A stretch of DNA of 64,000 nucleotides from Ceratothoa steindachneri (GCA_963969495.1 OZ018324.1:156038172-156102171); one strand, 5' to 3'; shown: positions 45,801-55,376, numbered from the stretch's first letter. The notes: generated from the sequence alone by a model not told the origin. A program made the numbers and translations.

Positions 45801-47567
45801 TCTCCCCACACCAGCTACCTCCAGCAGCAGCTGCGCCCACAGTGCGACGAAGAGGTCAGGGAGGCGCGGGGCCAGCCGCACGCGAAGGACCAGCCTTTCA
45901 CGCTTGAGGAGCTGGCCAGGGCGAAACGTCGACGTGACACAGCGGCGGGAGCCGACGGAGTGCGGTACTCTATGCTGGCGCACGCTGGGCCCGCCAGGGA
46001 CGCCGCGCTGCTAGCCCTTCTGAACGTGTCGTGGTTGGCAGGCCGTCTGCCGCCCTCCTGGAAGGACGCCGACATCCAGCCCATCCCCAGGCCGAAGGAT
46101 CACACCACCTTCAGGCCAATCTCCCTCCTGAGCTGCACCGGAAAAACGGCGGAGAAGATGGTGCTGACTCGCCTACAGTGGAGCGTGGGAAGCCTTCATC
46201 ACCACGTGTTCGTCTACACCAGGGGGGTGAGCACGGCGGACTGCCTCATCACCCTCCTGGCTTACGCCAACAACCAGCCCACCATCGTAGTCTTCCTTGA
46301 CCTCGAGAAGGCTTTCGAGCTGGCTAGCCCCCGCGCCATACTGGCCGCCCTTGTGAGGAAGGGCATCCGAGGGAAACTGCTGGGCTGGCTCCAGGACTAC
46401 CTTCACCAGCGCCGAGCCTGCGTGAAGTTCCAGGGTCACAAGTCTTCCTACCTTACCTTCGAGAACGGGACACCCCGGGGCGGCATCCTCAGCCCGTTCC
46501 TTTTCAACGTGCTGATGGAACAGCTGGTCGCCCTCCCCTATCGGGAAGGAACCATCCTCCTTAGCTACGCCGACGACCTGGCGCTCGTCGTCACCCGGCG
46601 CGGCGACAAGCTTGCGCGGGCCCAAGAAGCGCTGCACCTCATCACTGCCAAGTGCGAAGAGCTGGGGCTCAAGATCTCGGCAGAGAAGTCCCGGGCCATG
46701 GCCATCAAGACTTGCACACCTGCTGGCCAGCAGCTTCGCGTCCAAGGAGTCGGCCTGGCCTGGACCGACTCCTACCAGTACCTCGGAGTGTGGGTGGACA
46801 GACTGCTGTCCTTCACGCAGCATGTCACGCACCTGAGGGAGCGGACGCAGGCCCGGCTGAATGTGATGAGGGCCATGACGCGGCCGCGCGCTGGTGCAAC
46901 CTTCCCCGTCCTCCGCCTCTACTACCTCCAGGCAGTGCGCTCCCTAGTGGACTGCAGTGCACCGGTCCTTGTAGCGCTGCCCCGGCAGCAGCAACAGCGC
47001 CTGGAGGTGATACAAAACACCGCCATGAGGACCATGTTAGGGGCACCCAGGTGGTGCACTGTCTGTGTCATGCAGAGTGAGGCCAACCTGGTGCCCCTCA
47101 CCGCCAGGGTGGATTGCATTGTGGCCTGTCGGGTGGCCAGAGTGCTCCAGCGCGACGTTGAAGGTGTTGCGCAGAGGAGACTCCGAATGGCCGTGGCGCA
47201 GGGCAGCGAGTGTCTGCGTAACAACAGGTGGCTTCGTAAACGTCAGCCTAGCAACCAACTCCCTCAACCGGGCAGGGAACTGGCTGTGGTGCGAACCCGA
47301 CACCCCCCCACCCCGCCTACGTTCCACCACCACCATGGGACCCCCCCGCCTACGTTCCACCACCACCATGGGACCCCCCCGCCGCACACTTCACCGCCAC
47401 ACAGTTGCCCGACAGCAAAGCGAACTGCCTCACCGAGGAGCTGCGCCAGCACGCCCTCTTGGCCATGTCTGAGGTCACGGAGCCAGGCAGCGCAGTGTAC
47501 TTCACGGACGGCTCCGTCGACCCCGACAGCGGGAGGTCCGGCGCCGTCTTCGTCACGAGCGGCTTGA
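42882..47567 (+). CDS. I-like polyprotein: zinc knuckles, endonuclease, reverse transcriptase
   Basis: A 1,561-codon frame. The N-terminal gag-like part is acidic (residues 1-150), followed by a conserved fold and three zinc knuckles (residues 232-295: CYKCQRFGH, CGVCSQAH, CPNCTKGHH) and a short poly-glutamine run near 306-312. A proline-rich linker leads to an endonuclease from about residue 581 (LRVLQWNVQGLRPKKH), with VAGDFNAHH near 708 and SDHYG near 781. The reverse transcriptase lies at about 1,006-1,290 with FRPISLLSC, VFLDLEKAFELA, NGTPRGGILSPFLFN near 1,197 and catalytic YADD near 1,228. After about residue 1,475 the frame enters proline/histidine-rich repeats and then an out-of-frame tail. 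The RNase H domain continues in another frame at 47,405, so the last about 90 residues are probably not authentic. The fused gag-pol organisation differs from the two-ORF layout of the classic I element. Confidence 0.85.
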   Translation: MQGAASIATTPKSAKRTRNGLSPPSPNETSTPKRTARTLEPEFSQAEEAPSDESGRLVIDESPQTEEAQQENEAGWVTVSHSRRGPRHKFKLVHQSNTSSAYQAVTELERAHPGLRIVIRPTLNGEYVLTPKDDGSEAMLRRLAEEGDRVILLDPRVKRHKLVLQRYPTTLPLQAVEAHPHVHSATRLLAHRDKVPTRQILVVYEGPPPPKLDLGSWGRYALRPYQGEPVRCYKCQRFGHLQAMCQNSVKCGVCSQAHPTEECIGCLKASESTTARCPNCTKGHHAWNMKCPERQRRMPRGHRRQQQQQQQMEPRAPPTQRRERPFIAALPPIGSAWVSHQPATLGLPGTRLGGTQEGERQRQGEPRGPSQQQGNRRLVPAPPPKRLAWASHPPLTPQQPGTSQVETGEEDRQEVREGTSSCTASNSAHTSTQQPTPSVPKPQRRKGHRRRVHRARPDEEQSTVLPNAQPATGSQRGPPGYCEGLNEEGRAIVDVILACVVQLVKNLLDRRQGTAAPTEQDLDALLREEVLTAVTEGALQPPPHHLPRREVPLNTLCTHRTPTTKMEARIDSPADAPAPTLRVLQWNVQGLRPKKHELLQAVFQEDLDLVLLQETLTPASFEWRVAGYTLHSLPAGDGNGRGCAALIRNTIPHKRIAAPVYCGDGVEVLALELQLGPLTLTVYNIYRSQRYPLHVGELLSLASHSSLLVAGDFNAHHPVLQSVSPTNVTGRHLANLLEEVPAVRLLNTGEATYVHGGRLDFTLVSGDLQSGATWQVHPTLTSDHYGTLTTLTVAPPAPPLPQPQWNVRRADWAKFQASLAEWWSTYVPPADLHLQERDLTAAIESAAYAAMPRTASNRRRRPDWWFYNEEVQEHNHRVNVHRRLYEKRPTAINLQLLQDVVARVRQVSLSAREAKWLEWCASFSQHTSLGQLWGSFRKASGAAPTRPAAHSRPQQEADRLANCFTARGSSEQLSPHTSYLQQQLRPQCDEEVREARGQPHAKDQPFTLEELARAKRRRDTAAGADGVRYSMLAHAGPARDAALLALLNVSWLAGRLPPSWKDADIQPIPRPKDHTTFRPISLLSCTGKTAEKMVLTRLQWSVGSLHHHVFVYTRGVSTADCLITLLAYANNQPTIVVFLDLEKAFELASPRAILAALVRKGIRGKLLGWLQDYLHQRRACVKFQGHKSSYLTFENGTPRGGILSPFLFNVLMEQLVALPYREGTILLSYADDLALVVTRRGDKLARAQEALHLITAKCEELGLKISAEKSRAMAIKTCTPAGQQLRVQGVGLAWTDSYQYLGVWVDRLLSFTQHVTHLRERTQARLNVMRAMTRPRAGATFPVLRLYYLQAVRSLVDCSAPVLVALPRQQQQRLEVIQNTAMRTMLGAPRWCTVCVMQSEANLVPLTARVDCIVACRVARVLQRDVEGVAQRRLRMAVAQGSECLRNNRWLRKRQPSNQLPQPGRELAVVRTRHPPTPPTFHHHHGTPPPTFHHHHGTPPPHTSPPHSCPTAKRTASPRSCASTPSWPCLRSRSQAAQCTSRTAPSTPTAGGPAPSSSRAA
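47315..47380 (+). repeat. 33-bp tandem duplication at the RT-RNase H junction
   Basis: Two copies of a 33-bp unit (the first starts at 47,315, the second at 47,348) encoding TFHHHHGTPPP. It is in frame by length, but the flanking runs of seven C are where the reading frame changes to that of RNase H. Confidence 0.8.
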
Positions 47568-48367
47568 CGCAAGCGTGGAGGACATCAGACCACTGCTCCA
47601 CCCTCCAGACGGAGCTGGTAGCAATCCTGCACGCCCTCCAGCATGCTCTGCTCCGCCGGGAGGCCACTGTGGTGATACACACTGACTCTCGGTCGGGACT
47701 ACAGGCGCTGCAGCACGCCCACGCCCACGCCTACACCCGGGACAACATCCACCTCACCACCACAATCCTGTGCACCCTGCAGGACCTGGCAGCTCAGGGC
47801 AGGCGTGTCCGGCTCCACTGGATTCCCAGCCACGTTGGCGTGCGCGGCAACGATGCTGCCGACGAGGCTGCCAAGCGAGCCGCCCACGGCCCCATCATCA
47901 CCTGGACCGTGCGCCCCAGCCTGCAGCAGCTCAAGGTGCAGGTTAAACGCAGGGCCGCCCACAACGCCCACCAGCAGCACCAAGAATGGGAAGCATTCAA
48001 GAGGCAAGCGGCGTGGTATGCTGCAGCCACAGCCTATCGCCCACTGAACCCATCCTTCCAGCAGCCCAGAGCGAACGGCGTGCTGCTACAGCGTGTGAGG
48101 CTGGGCTACTCCACGCGGGAAGAGCTGCACGCCGACTTTGTGGCAGGGAGGTGCGAACACTGCGGCGGCCGCTCCCGGTGCCCACTGGTGCACTACCTCC
48201 TCTCCTGCCCAGCCACCGCCCGCCTCAGGCCAGAGCGAGCGCCAGCCCCTGCCCAGGTAAGAGGCGCCCTACTGAGGGCGCGAGAGGCAAGAGCCGCCCA
48301 GGTGGTCCGCCACACCCCAACAAACGAGCTGCTGGAGGTGCTGAGAACAGCACCCCCTCCGCGCTGA
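47405..48367 (+). CDS. I-like element RNase H domain and C-terminal zinc finger (shifted frame)
   Basis: A 320-codon frame encoding RNase H, which removes RNA from RNA-DNA hybrids during second-strand synthesis. The four catalytic acids are present: D in VYFTDGSVD, E in TLQTELVAIL, D in IHTDSRSGL and D in VRGNDAADEA, the last with the histidine-containing WIPSHVG. A C-terminal CEHCGGRSRCPLVHYLLSC finger (CX2C-X8-HX4C) follows, as in other I-like proteins. The displayed start is only the beginning of the open stretch; the natural start is the upstream fused frame, and the break at about 47,310-47,400 is a frameshift in C-rich repeats. It could be a real mutation or a sequencing error in homopolymer runs. 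The frame stops at 48,365-48,367. Confidence 0.85.
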   Translation: MPDSKANCLTEELRQHALLAMSEVTEPGSAVYFTDGSVDPDSGRSGAVFVTSGLTQAWRTSDHCSTLQTELVAILHALQHALLRREATVVIHTDSRSGLQALQHAHAHAYTRDNIHLTTTILCTLQDLAAQGRRVRLHWIPSHVGVRGNDAADEAAKRAAHGPIITWTVRPSLQQLKVQVKRRAAHNAHQQHQEWEAFKRQAAWYAAATAYRPLNPSFQQPRANGVLLQRVRLGYSTREELHADFVAGRCEHCGGRSRCPLVHYLLSCPATARLRPERAPAPAQVRGALLRAREARAAQVVRHTPTNELLEVLRTAPPPR

Positions 48368-48669
48368 TCGCCGCTCGCGCCCAGCCGGGCGACAGGTGAT
48401 GAACACCGACGCCACCCACTTGCAGCAGACAAGAAACGCGTGGGACGCTCCACCACGTCTTACTGCACGCCAACACTGACGGGCTGCCCGCTTTGTGTAA
48501 TGTGTGCATTTATACATGTATTTATATTATTGTATCATATTATTACTGTATTTGTCTTTTTTGTCGTTTTTTTGTTGTTGTTTGTTTGTTTTGTTTTTAT
48601 TTTATTATTATTTGTATTATGATTATGTGTAAATGTACTCTATTGCACAATAAACCTATAAAATCAAAA

Positions 48670-48683
48670 AATCCAAAATAAGT
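48670..48683 (+). repeat. Target-site duplication, right copy
   Basis: AATCCAAAATAAGT, identical to 42,534-42,547. Confidence 0.8.
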
Positions 48684-48703
48684 TAGATCAGGGGGTATGT
48701 AAT

Positions 48704-48887
48704 CGCCCTGCTCTTATAATTCTCTCTTGCTGTGGTTTATAGTGATTTTTTTTTTTGTATTCCGCTTGATGCTTGATTCATGTTTATTATTCATATTTGC
48801 TGCTCATGGGATTATTTAATCATTTTTTTTCTTTTTCCTTGCTTTCTACTCTATTGCTATAGTTTACAATTTTTGTATTTCAATAGG
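48704..48887. repeat. Right arm of the palindrome split by the I-like element
   Basis: Reverse complement of 42,351-42,530. To the right it continues into the 3' region of a family P1 Penelope-like element. Confidence 0.85.
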
Positions 48888-49240
48888 AATTTAATTCATG
48901 TTTATTATACATATTTTAAACTCATGGGATTATTATTTAATTTAATTATTTTTTACGATATTAATCAATTTATTATTAATAGATTTTCACCCATTTGCTT
49001 TCAACTGTTTACGATTATATATTTTATTTTAACTTCTTGCTTTCGGTTATCATTCTTGACTCCTGTCATATTTTTTATTGCTGTTTAGTTATTCTTATAA
49101 AAATAATTCTTTGTATTTATAATTCGCTGATGATGATCATCGTTAATGACCGAAACGTCCGGGAAATTAAATGTTCGTAACCACCGCATATGTCTTCATA
49201 TTCCTGCTACGAATAAGGTTCCCAAGGAACGACTCCATCA

Positions 49241-49243
<3 letters not shown>
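48888..49243 (+). mobile_element. Penelope-like element 3' end (family P1, second copy)
   Basis: An AT-rich 3' UTR ending in the P1 terminal block (49,121-49,243) and a (TA)n array, the same order as at 18,016-18,423. The palindrome arm lies directly upstream, as an inverted repeat does in the 18-19 kb and 19.6-21.2 kb PLE units. Confidence 0.5.
49127..49159 (+). ncRNA. Hammerhead-like core candidate (P1, second copy)
   Basis: CTGATGA is the canonical box, followed by GATCAT, a CGTTA loop, ATGACC (UCAU/AUGA pairs plus an outer G:C) and GAAACGTC. It is the only candidate with the canonical CTGATGA. Confidence 0.4.

Positions 49244-49321
<78 letters not shown>
49244..49321. repeat. (TA)n microsatellite
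   Basis: About 39 TA units after the P1 terminal block. Confidence 0.95.
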
Positions 49322-49326
<5 letters not shown>

Positions 49327-49501
49327 GGTTTATTGTGAACCAATTATAGAATTTCCCAAGACTAAGACTTCAAAATGCTCATCTTTCAGGTATTTTTGAG
49401 TCATATTCGATTCTATAATATAGTTCCATTACCACAGGAATTCGTCGCGAGAATGTGGAGTGCGTTTAATACATAAATAATATCTAGGCCTTACAATCAT
49501 A

Positions 49502-49620
<119 letters not shown>

Positions 49621-49683
49621 AAACATATTTTAACATGCTATAACGTACTCAAAAATAATGGTATGAGTGATTTCTCGCAAATT

Positions 49684-52600
49684 TTACACGTCTACCGGAA
49701 CGCTCGATTCACTACTATTATCCTGGGTATTTGGAACAGATTCCATGTAACTGTAATTTCTGCCACTACCTTCCGATGATACTTCCTCATTTTGCTGTGA
49801 GGTATCTAATTGTAAAGGATTATTTACAACGGATTGATTGTTTGATGGTCGCGAACAGTTTATATTTCTCTCATTATATACATTAGGCAATACAGCTGGT
49901 TTCACTCTGTCTAGAGACACCGTGTTCTGGTGGCCATCCGGGAATTCTAACTTAAAAACTTTGTCGTCGCGTTCGACAACACGGAACGGGCCTGCATAAG
50001 GCGCTTCTAGTGGCTTCCGAACGCGATCAACACGGACCCACACATGCATGGCGTCACTTAATTCCTTGTGTACAAACGTTTTTGGTACCGAGTGCAGGTG
50101 GCCTTCAGAGGTTTGTGTGAAATCTATCTGCGACATGGTCTTCGCTAGTTCAGAGATGAATCTCGAATCGGCTTTGGATGAAGAAGAGGCGACTAAGGGC
50201 TTTGGGCAAAAGAAGGGTCGTCCCTGTCACCGCTGTAAAGGGTGAAAACCCCGAATCATTAGGCAAGCACCGGATTCCCAGAAGAACAATTTGTAGGGCC
50301 ATCAAACCAACGTTGACGGCGAGCCATTATAGAGATCTTCAAAGTCCTATGCGACCTTTCCACGATCCCGTTAGTGGTAGGTCTGTACGCCGTGGTTCGT
50401 AAGCGATGGAACCCAACGAGGGCCGCTAATTCTTTGAAGAGTTCGGACTCAAATTGCGTTCCTCTGTCGGTGATCACGTATACGGGAACGCCAAACCTGG
50501 ATTTCCAACCGCCCAAAAAGGCTAAATCAACCGTTGCAGTTCTGATGTCTGGAATCGGTATTGCTTCAATTTACCTGGTGGCTCTGTCTATACATAATAG
50601 CAGGTACTGGTTATGGGAGAGGTATGACTGCCCAGGTAGGGTACACGGCGTGAACCGTCTCAAATCTCGAAGTAGGCATACTAATAGGCAGGACTGGAGA
50701 CTTAATGTGGCGACTTACTTTAGCAAATTGGCAGGAGAGGCATTCACGACTGCACGAACGTATATCTGTCCATATTGGGCCAGAAATACCTCACTTTCAC
50801 CAACCGAAGCGATGCCTTAATCTCTGAAGGTGAAATATTATGAAGTTGCTTGAAAATAGCAGATCTGCAGGGTGAAGGAACAAACGGTCTTGGGTATTGA
50901 GATGTTACCTCACACCAGAGTTGGGAATCATCGGGAAAGGGAATTGCCTTCAGTCCAGATCGAGACGACTTCATTTCTTCGTCTTGCTCTTGTGCTGCTG
51001 CTAAAGAACGGAGATCAAATGAGTCCACTTGGACCGAATTGACATTGCGAGATAGGCAGTCAGCAACCACATTGTCATCACCACGTACATAAGCTATGTC
51101 ATTGACATACTCCAAGATTGCGGTCCAGTTCCGTTGTTGCCTGTCCGTTTTTGCACGTAGTGGCGAGGAGAAGAGAGAGACTAGTAGTTTGTGGTCCGTG
51201 CATAAAGTCACTTGGTGACCTTCGATCATATGCCTGAAGTGAAGCACAGCATGATACTCAACCAGGAGTTTCCTGTCATAAGTAGAGTACGCTTGCTGTT
51301 TTACTCAACTTCCCGGGGAAGAAAGGCACTGGTTGGGGAGGCCCATCCACCATCTGATGAAGCGCAGCACCAACTGCGAATTGGGAGCTGTCCGTCACCA
51401 ATTGGTACGGAGAGTCATTGGGTAATGGGTGGCGTAACTTAATGGAGTTCGCCAGGGCATCCTTAGTAGCTTAAAATGCTTTCCGTGCACCATCATTACA
51501 GACAAGTTGCCGAGCCTTAGGTTGAAGCAGTGCGAGTTTAGTCAGAGGAGCAGCAATCGCAGCAAAATTAGGCATCATACGTCTGTAAAAACCTAACATG
51601 CCCAAATATCGACGAAGTTCTTTGAAATCATTTGGTAAGGGCATTTCGGTGATCTCGGAGACCTTCCTAGCTGGAGGGCTCAGTCCTGCAGCTGAGACAT
51701 GGTGACCCAGGAAATCGATTTCTTCCTTCATGAACTCGCACTTTTCCATAGAAATTCGAAGGTTGTTTTCTGCCAATATTTTGAAAATTTGATCTTTATG
51801 CTCCACATGCTTGTCTATATTTTCTGAAAATATTAAAATATCGTCGACATACGCCAAGCCTCGAAATAAATTGTCCATGTGGCGTTGGAAGGTGCAACTA
51901 GCGTTCTTTATACCAAACCGTAGCCTTAAAAATTCCCACAGCCCAAAGGAAGTTGAGTCAGCAGTCTTCTCAATGTCCGCTTGATTCATTGGAATCTGGT
52001 GGTAGGCTCGGAATAAATCCAGGCGAGAGAAAACTTTCTTGTCATAAAGATGGTCTACCATGCTTTGAATCATTGGCAGGGTATATCTGTCCTGTTTGGC
52101 TATTGCATTGAGAGATCGAAACTCACCGACAACTCTATACTCGCCTGGGGTCTTCTTCTCAACCATGTGAATGGGTGAAGATCATGAAGATTTCGACGGC
52201 AGCACCACACCTTCTTTCAACAGAGTCTCGAAAGTTGCTTTTGCAATTTGTAGTTTCTCCATTGGAAATGGCCTTGGGTGGGCGAAAGTTGGTGCGGCGC
52301 TGCCCCTCTCAATGGTGTGAACAACAGAATTATCCGGTGGTGAACTAATGTCAACACACTTCGGGTTATATATATTCTCATATTTGCGGAGAACTGTCCT
52401 GCAATTAGGTGGGATATGCGAGAGGTCATTAATAAATAACGAGATCACTGGTTCGCTTGACTGCTTCACTTTAGAAACTAGGCTAGTCTGGTTATGAAGT
52501 AGGACACCACGAGCACAGTCTACTAAGAGGTTAAAATGAGCAAGAAAATCGGCTCCTAATAATGTCGACGTAATATCTGCGACTACGAACGTTCATCTAA

Positions 52601-52817
52601 ATGAACGTCGCAGGGTAGGCATGCCTATTTCCAGTTGGATTTCTCCATGCACTCTTATCTTCCCTCCATTAGCTGTCGCGATGTTAACACACGATTTGCG
52701 CATCACACATAATTGCACTATAATAAATGGAATTAAGGACACGCTCGCGCCAGTGTCTATCAGAAATTGGCACTTCCTCTCATTAATACGGGCAGCGACA
52801 GTGAGAAGAGTCGGCAC
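49684..52817 (-). pseudogene. Gypsy 4 pol (broken)
   Basis: The protease (52,817-52,560) has FLIDTGASVSLIP and an LLGADFL-like follow-up. The linker leads to a VVHTIERGSAAP motif, then RT (52,230-51,471): YRVVGEFRSLNAIAK, FSRLDLFRAYHQIP, FGLWEFLRLRFG and catalytic YVDDILIFS (near 51,850), with DFLGHHVSAAG after it. The RT core frame of 231 codons is open; one in-frame stop near 52,180 separates it from the protease side. RNase H remnants (51,247-50,980) show LCTDHKLLVSLF and ADCLSRN. The integrase (50,830-50,260) has VYVITDRGTQFESELF and TAYRPTTNGIVERSHR. The C-terminal region (50,136-49,684) has GPFRVVERDD and SLDRVKPA. Several frame breaks lie between 51,450 and 50,500. The active-site residues of protease and RT remain. 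Confidence 0.8.
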
Positions 52818-53169
52818 GCCGGTCGTCGCATTTACAGCGGCCCGCTGATCTCGTTTTCCTAGTGGGTTGGGGAAGACGGTCTAGACAATGGCTGCATTTG
52901 AAGGTTTTCACCTCGCTTTGGCCAACTGCACCACGGTTTACAGTACTTTGCACTCGACCCAAAGTATAAGTGTGAACGGCACACCACTGGTTTTTGATTA
53001 CGACGGAAGGGGCGTAACGCAAACGGTACACCTTTTGAATAATTATTATCACTATCATAATTATTATGTACAAACCTAGATTGATTACCTCTAGGATATA
53101 CATCGACGGGCACGGAACGCGAATTTTTGAATTGCACATTATTTACCGGCTGGTTGACACTAAGAACAC

Positions 53170-53705
53170 TTATATCAGGAAAGCACAATTATCACTAGTT
53201 TCACTGTTATTTATATTATAGCACTGTGCCTTGTAAAACGGCATGAGTTCATCAGTGAGTTTCCCCAATTGGGCAAGAGTTAAGTCCTTTTGCGTGACGA
53301 TGATGGGGGCGAGGTTTGGAGGCAAATACTGGATGAATTTGTGTCTCACCAAGTCCTTCCCCACTCCAATTTGCAGAGCTGTCTTCCGTAGCTCTTCGAG
53401 ATTCACTGAAGGTCGTCCGGTCTGCGGAGAAGACGCGATTAATTTCTTGAAGAGCTCAGGTTTCATACTCTCAAAAAGTGCCACAATTTCTGTTCGTAGG
53501 AGCGAGTAATTATGCGACGAGAGTACTGCAGCTGGGAGACGATCGACCGTCTCGGGAGGCAACGCAGCCAGAATATGGTAAAATTTCGTTTCTTCTCGTG
53601 GATTCTTGAAATGTGAAATTGCGCCTCCACCATTTCGAGCCATCCTGAGACTGATGCTTCATTAAAAACAAGAGGTTTGATGGAGATCGCGTTCATGAGT
53701 TCCAC
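53170..53705 (-). pseudogene. Gypsy 4 gag (frameshifted)
   Basis: The capsid protein starts at the ATG at 53,705 (MELMNAISIKPL, then VSGWLEMVEAQFHI), shifts frame near 53,600, and continues with TKFYHILAALPPETVDRLPA, VALFESMKPELFKKLI and IVTQKDLTLAQLGKLTDELM. This matches the YxxLKxALIxxF-type gag core with a PPxxLxxLADxI-like end. A nucleocapsid-like cysteine cluster lies in the next segment (53,000-52,830) but is not in frame. Confidence 0.65.
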
Positions 53706-53803
53706 TTATTAGTGTGGAAGAAAATGAGCAGCTTGTTGATGTCTTGATGCGTCGCCTAGCGAATCCATTTTGTTGTATGACCACGTTATTCGTTCGACAA
53801 AGA

Positions 53804-53813
53804 GGGGTCACCA
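53804..53813 (-). promoter_or_regulatory. Primer-binding site of Gypsy 4
   Basis: TGGTGACCCC on the minus strand immediately follows the LTR end (...GATCCCATAAC). It differs from the TGGTGCCC of Gypsy 1 and 2, consistent with a different lineage and tRNA primer. Confidence 0.6.
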
Positions 53814-54088
53814 GTTATGGGATCTTGGTAAGGTATTCTCTCTCTTGTAGTTTTGTAGGCTGGGTTAAGTGATCGTTGCTTCCTTTAAAGGTAAAGGAAA
53901 TTTGGAGCAGGATTCAACTTCTTTATTAGGCGGGAGCGTAGACGTGTATACAAGTGGCGAACAGGAAATATAACTTTTCTTCTTGAATAATAATAACTTT
54001 TCTGACTCTTTCTGACTATCTTTTACTTGACTTGGATATATTAAGTTGTGAAAGGAAAATATATACACACATATAAGATTGCAATTGC

Positions 54089-54091
<3 letters not shown>
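53814..54091 (-). repeat. 5' LTR of Gypsy 4
   Basis: The left limit is fixed by the primer-binding site. The first about 210 bp match the solo LTR at 36,645-36,870. The outer limit is uncertain: the sequence runs into a (TA)n block at 54,092, which may be part of the LTR, as in Gypsy 1 and 2. Confidence 0.65.
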
Positions 54092-54176
<85 letters not shown>

Positions 54177-54178
54177 TA
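54092..54178. repeat. (TA)n microsatellite
   Basis: About 40 TA units between the Gypsy 4 LTR and a PLE fragment, with one slip near 54,169. Confidence 0.95.
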
Positions 54179-54260
54179 AATATATATGAAAATTAATGCA
54201 ATATCGCAAGAAAAGATGAGGAATTAAACCACATTCTCCGAAGACAATTTAATTCAGAAC

Positions 54261-54290
54261 AGTTTCGGTGTATCTCACACCCTTTTTCAA
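54261..54290 (-). ncRNA. Hammerhead-like core candidate (P5)
   Basis: The minus strand reads GGTGT, GAGAT, ACACC, then GAAAC: a clean 5-bp hairpin followed by the GAAA box. The upstream CUGANGA box is not conserved (TTGAAAAAG). Confidence 0.25.
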
Positions 54291-54392
54291 CTGACACTGG
54301 ATAGAAAATATTAGAAAAGTGCTTACATACATAACACGGGGTCAGGTCATGAAAGATCCCCTTTTTTCCCCCAATCCCCTATTTGTGGCTAA

Positions 54393-54600
54393 TCAGGGGG
54401 GGTGGGGGGTTAGGCCTAACATATTGAAGGGCTGACATTTCACTATTTTGTTTATTTGCTTTCGTATTACAGGATTAAAAGAAAATTGACCCTCAGATAG
54501 ATTTAAATTAGGAACTGACGATATCAAACTCGATTCTACGATTCTTCTCTTAACATAGTTAGCCGATTTAAATACCATGTTAGAGACTTGAATCATTCGA
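54393..54600 (-). pseudogene. Penelope-like polyprotein, extreme C-terminus
   Basis: The open stretch (in part translated (TA)n) carries NYVKRRIVESSLIS, VPNLNLSEGQF and INKIV. PLE endonucleases end with an RxxxEaxLI-xxxxNxNLSxGxW-type segment, where the glutamate is the conserved GIY-YIG residue. The 5' part is missing at the (TA)n array at 54,629. Confidence 0.6.
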
Positions 54601-54626
54601 TCGATTTCAATGGAAGTACAATGGAA

Positions 54627-54628
<2 letters not shown>

Positions 54629-54689
<61 letters not shown>
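54629..54689. repeat. (TA)n microsatellite
   Basis: About 30 TA units at the 5' break of the P5 fragment. 54,690-55,055 to its right holds no gene I recognise. Confidence 0.95.
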
Positions 54690-54691
<2 letters not shown>

Positions 54692-55055
54692 GAAGAATCG
54701 TCACTCCCCCGTTCTCTCGCAGTGTAGTCACAAGGCGATTACCGCAAAGACATCCGGCACCGGCACCGTCGGGTCAAGCGCGTAACCGCAGCGCCACTCG
54801 TCGCTATGAAAGACCAAAAGGTTGTAAAATGCAAGATCTCTCCCAGGAGAGTAAGATTCAATTTCACGTCAAGTAAGAAATTGGAGCCGTGTTTCTCCCA
54901 AGCTCGAAGGCTAACGAGGAGCCGATGTAAGACTTGGTGAGAAAAAAACGTTTGGCATAAGAACCCTCCTGGGCCCGTCCTCAAGCCTCTTCCCCATCTT
55001 ACCACTCCCCCAGTGGGGTGACGAGAAATAAATAAGAAACACTGAGGAAAATCGA

Positions 55056-55310
55056 GGTAGAATACGTCAGTCTCCAGGTGACGAAGTCCTCGGATTAAGA
55101 CCCCGGGCTACCCAGACTGGATTGGTAGAATACTTCAGTCTCCAGGTGTCGAAGTCCCTGGATTAAGACCCCGGGCTACCTAGACTGGATTGGTAGAATA
55201 CGCCAATCTCCAGGTGATGAATTCCCCGGATTAAGATCGGGCTACCGAGACTGGACAGGTAGATTACTTGGCTCGCCAGACCAAGAAGTACCCTGCAAGA
55301 GAGGCAGGGC
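55056..55310 (+). repeat. 68-bp tandem repeat, about 3.5 units
   Basis: Units start GGTAGA at 55,056, 55,124, 55,192 and 55,258 (spacings 68, 68, 66). Each runs through CTCCAGGTG, GGATTAAGA and GGGCTACC to GACTGGA. GGTAG at the start and CTACC near the end of each unit could pair as a hairpin. Confidence 0.85.
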
Positions 55311-55376
55311 TACCTACCTTAAGGAGCTAAGAAGCAGCTCATCCTCGATCTAGTCCCTGTTATCAAACCGAACACT

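Larger units (their letters stand above)
42548..48669 (+). mobile_element. I-like non-LTR retrotransposon, full length
   Basis: A 6.1-kb GC-rich element between 14-bp direct repeats, with a 5' UTR holding two repeated motifs, a long fused ORF (zinc knuckles, endonuclease, reverse transcriptase), an RNase H domain, a 3' UTR with AATAAA near 48,650, and an A-rich end. Presence of RNase H after RT and fusion of gag-like and pol-like parts point to the I group (I, Nimb or a relative). Its GC content and third-position GC bias contrast strongly with the AT-rich neighbours. It is inserted in the loop of an older palindrome. Confidence 0.85.
49621..54091 (-). mobile_element. Ty3/Gypsy LTR retrotransposon 4 (5' LTR, no 3' LTR)
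   Basis: A minus-strand element of a different Gypsy lineage from Gypsy 1-3: 5' LTR (about 54,090-53,814), primer-binding site, gag, protease, RT, RNase H and integrase, truncated on the left at a (TA)n array. Its LTR recurs alone at 36,645-36,870. Confidence 0.8.
54179..54628 (-). mobile_element. Penelope-like element 3' fragment (family P5)
   Basis: A minus-oriented fragment bounded by (TA)n on both sides: the C-terminal coding end at 54,600-54,393, then a 3' UTR with a G-rich stretch and the terminal block with a hairpin-GAAAC motif at 54,261-54,290. Confidence 0.6.

Noticed and set aside
43011..48517. Many long minus-strand and alternative-frame ORFs in the GC-rich 43-48.5 kb region
   Set aside because: High GC content lowers stop-codon frequency. 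The frame with zinc knuckle, endonuclease, RT and RNase H motifs explains the region; the others show no motif.
55056..55310. Regular repeat as a CRISPR array
   Set aside because: Units are contiguous 68-bp tandem copies without unique spacers, and the sequence is eukaryotic.
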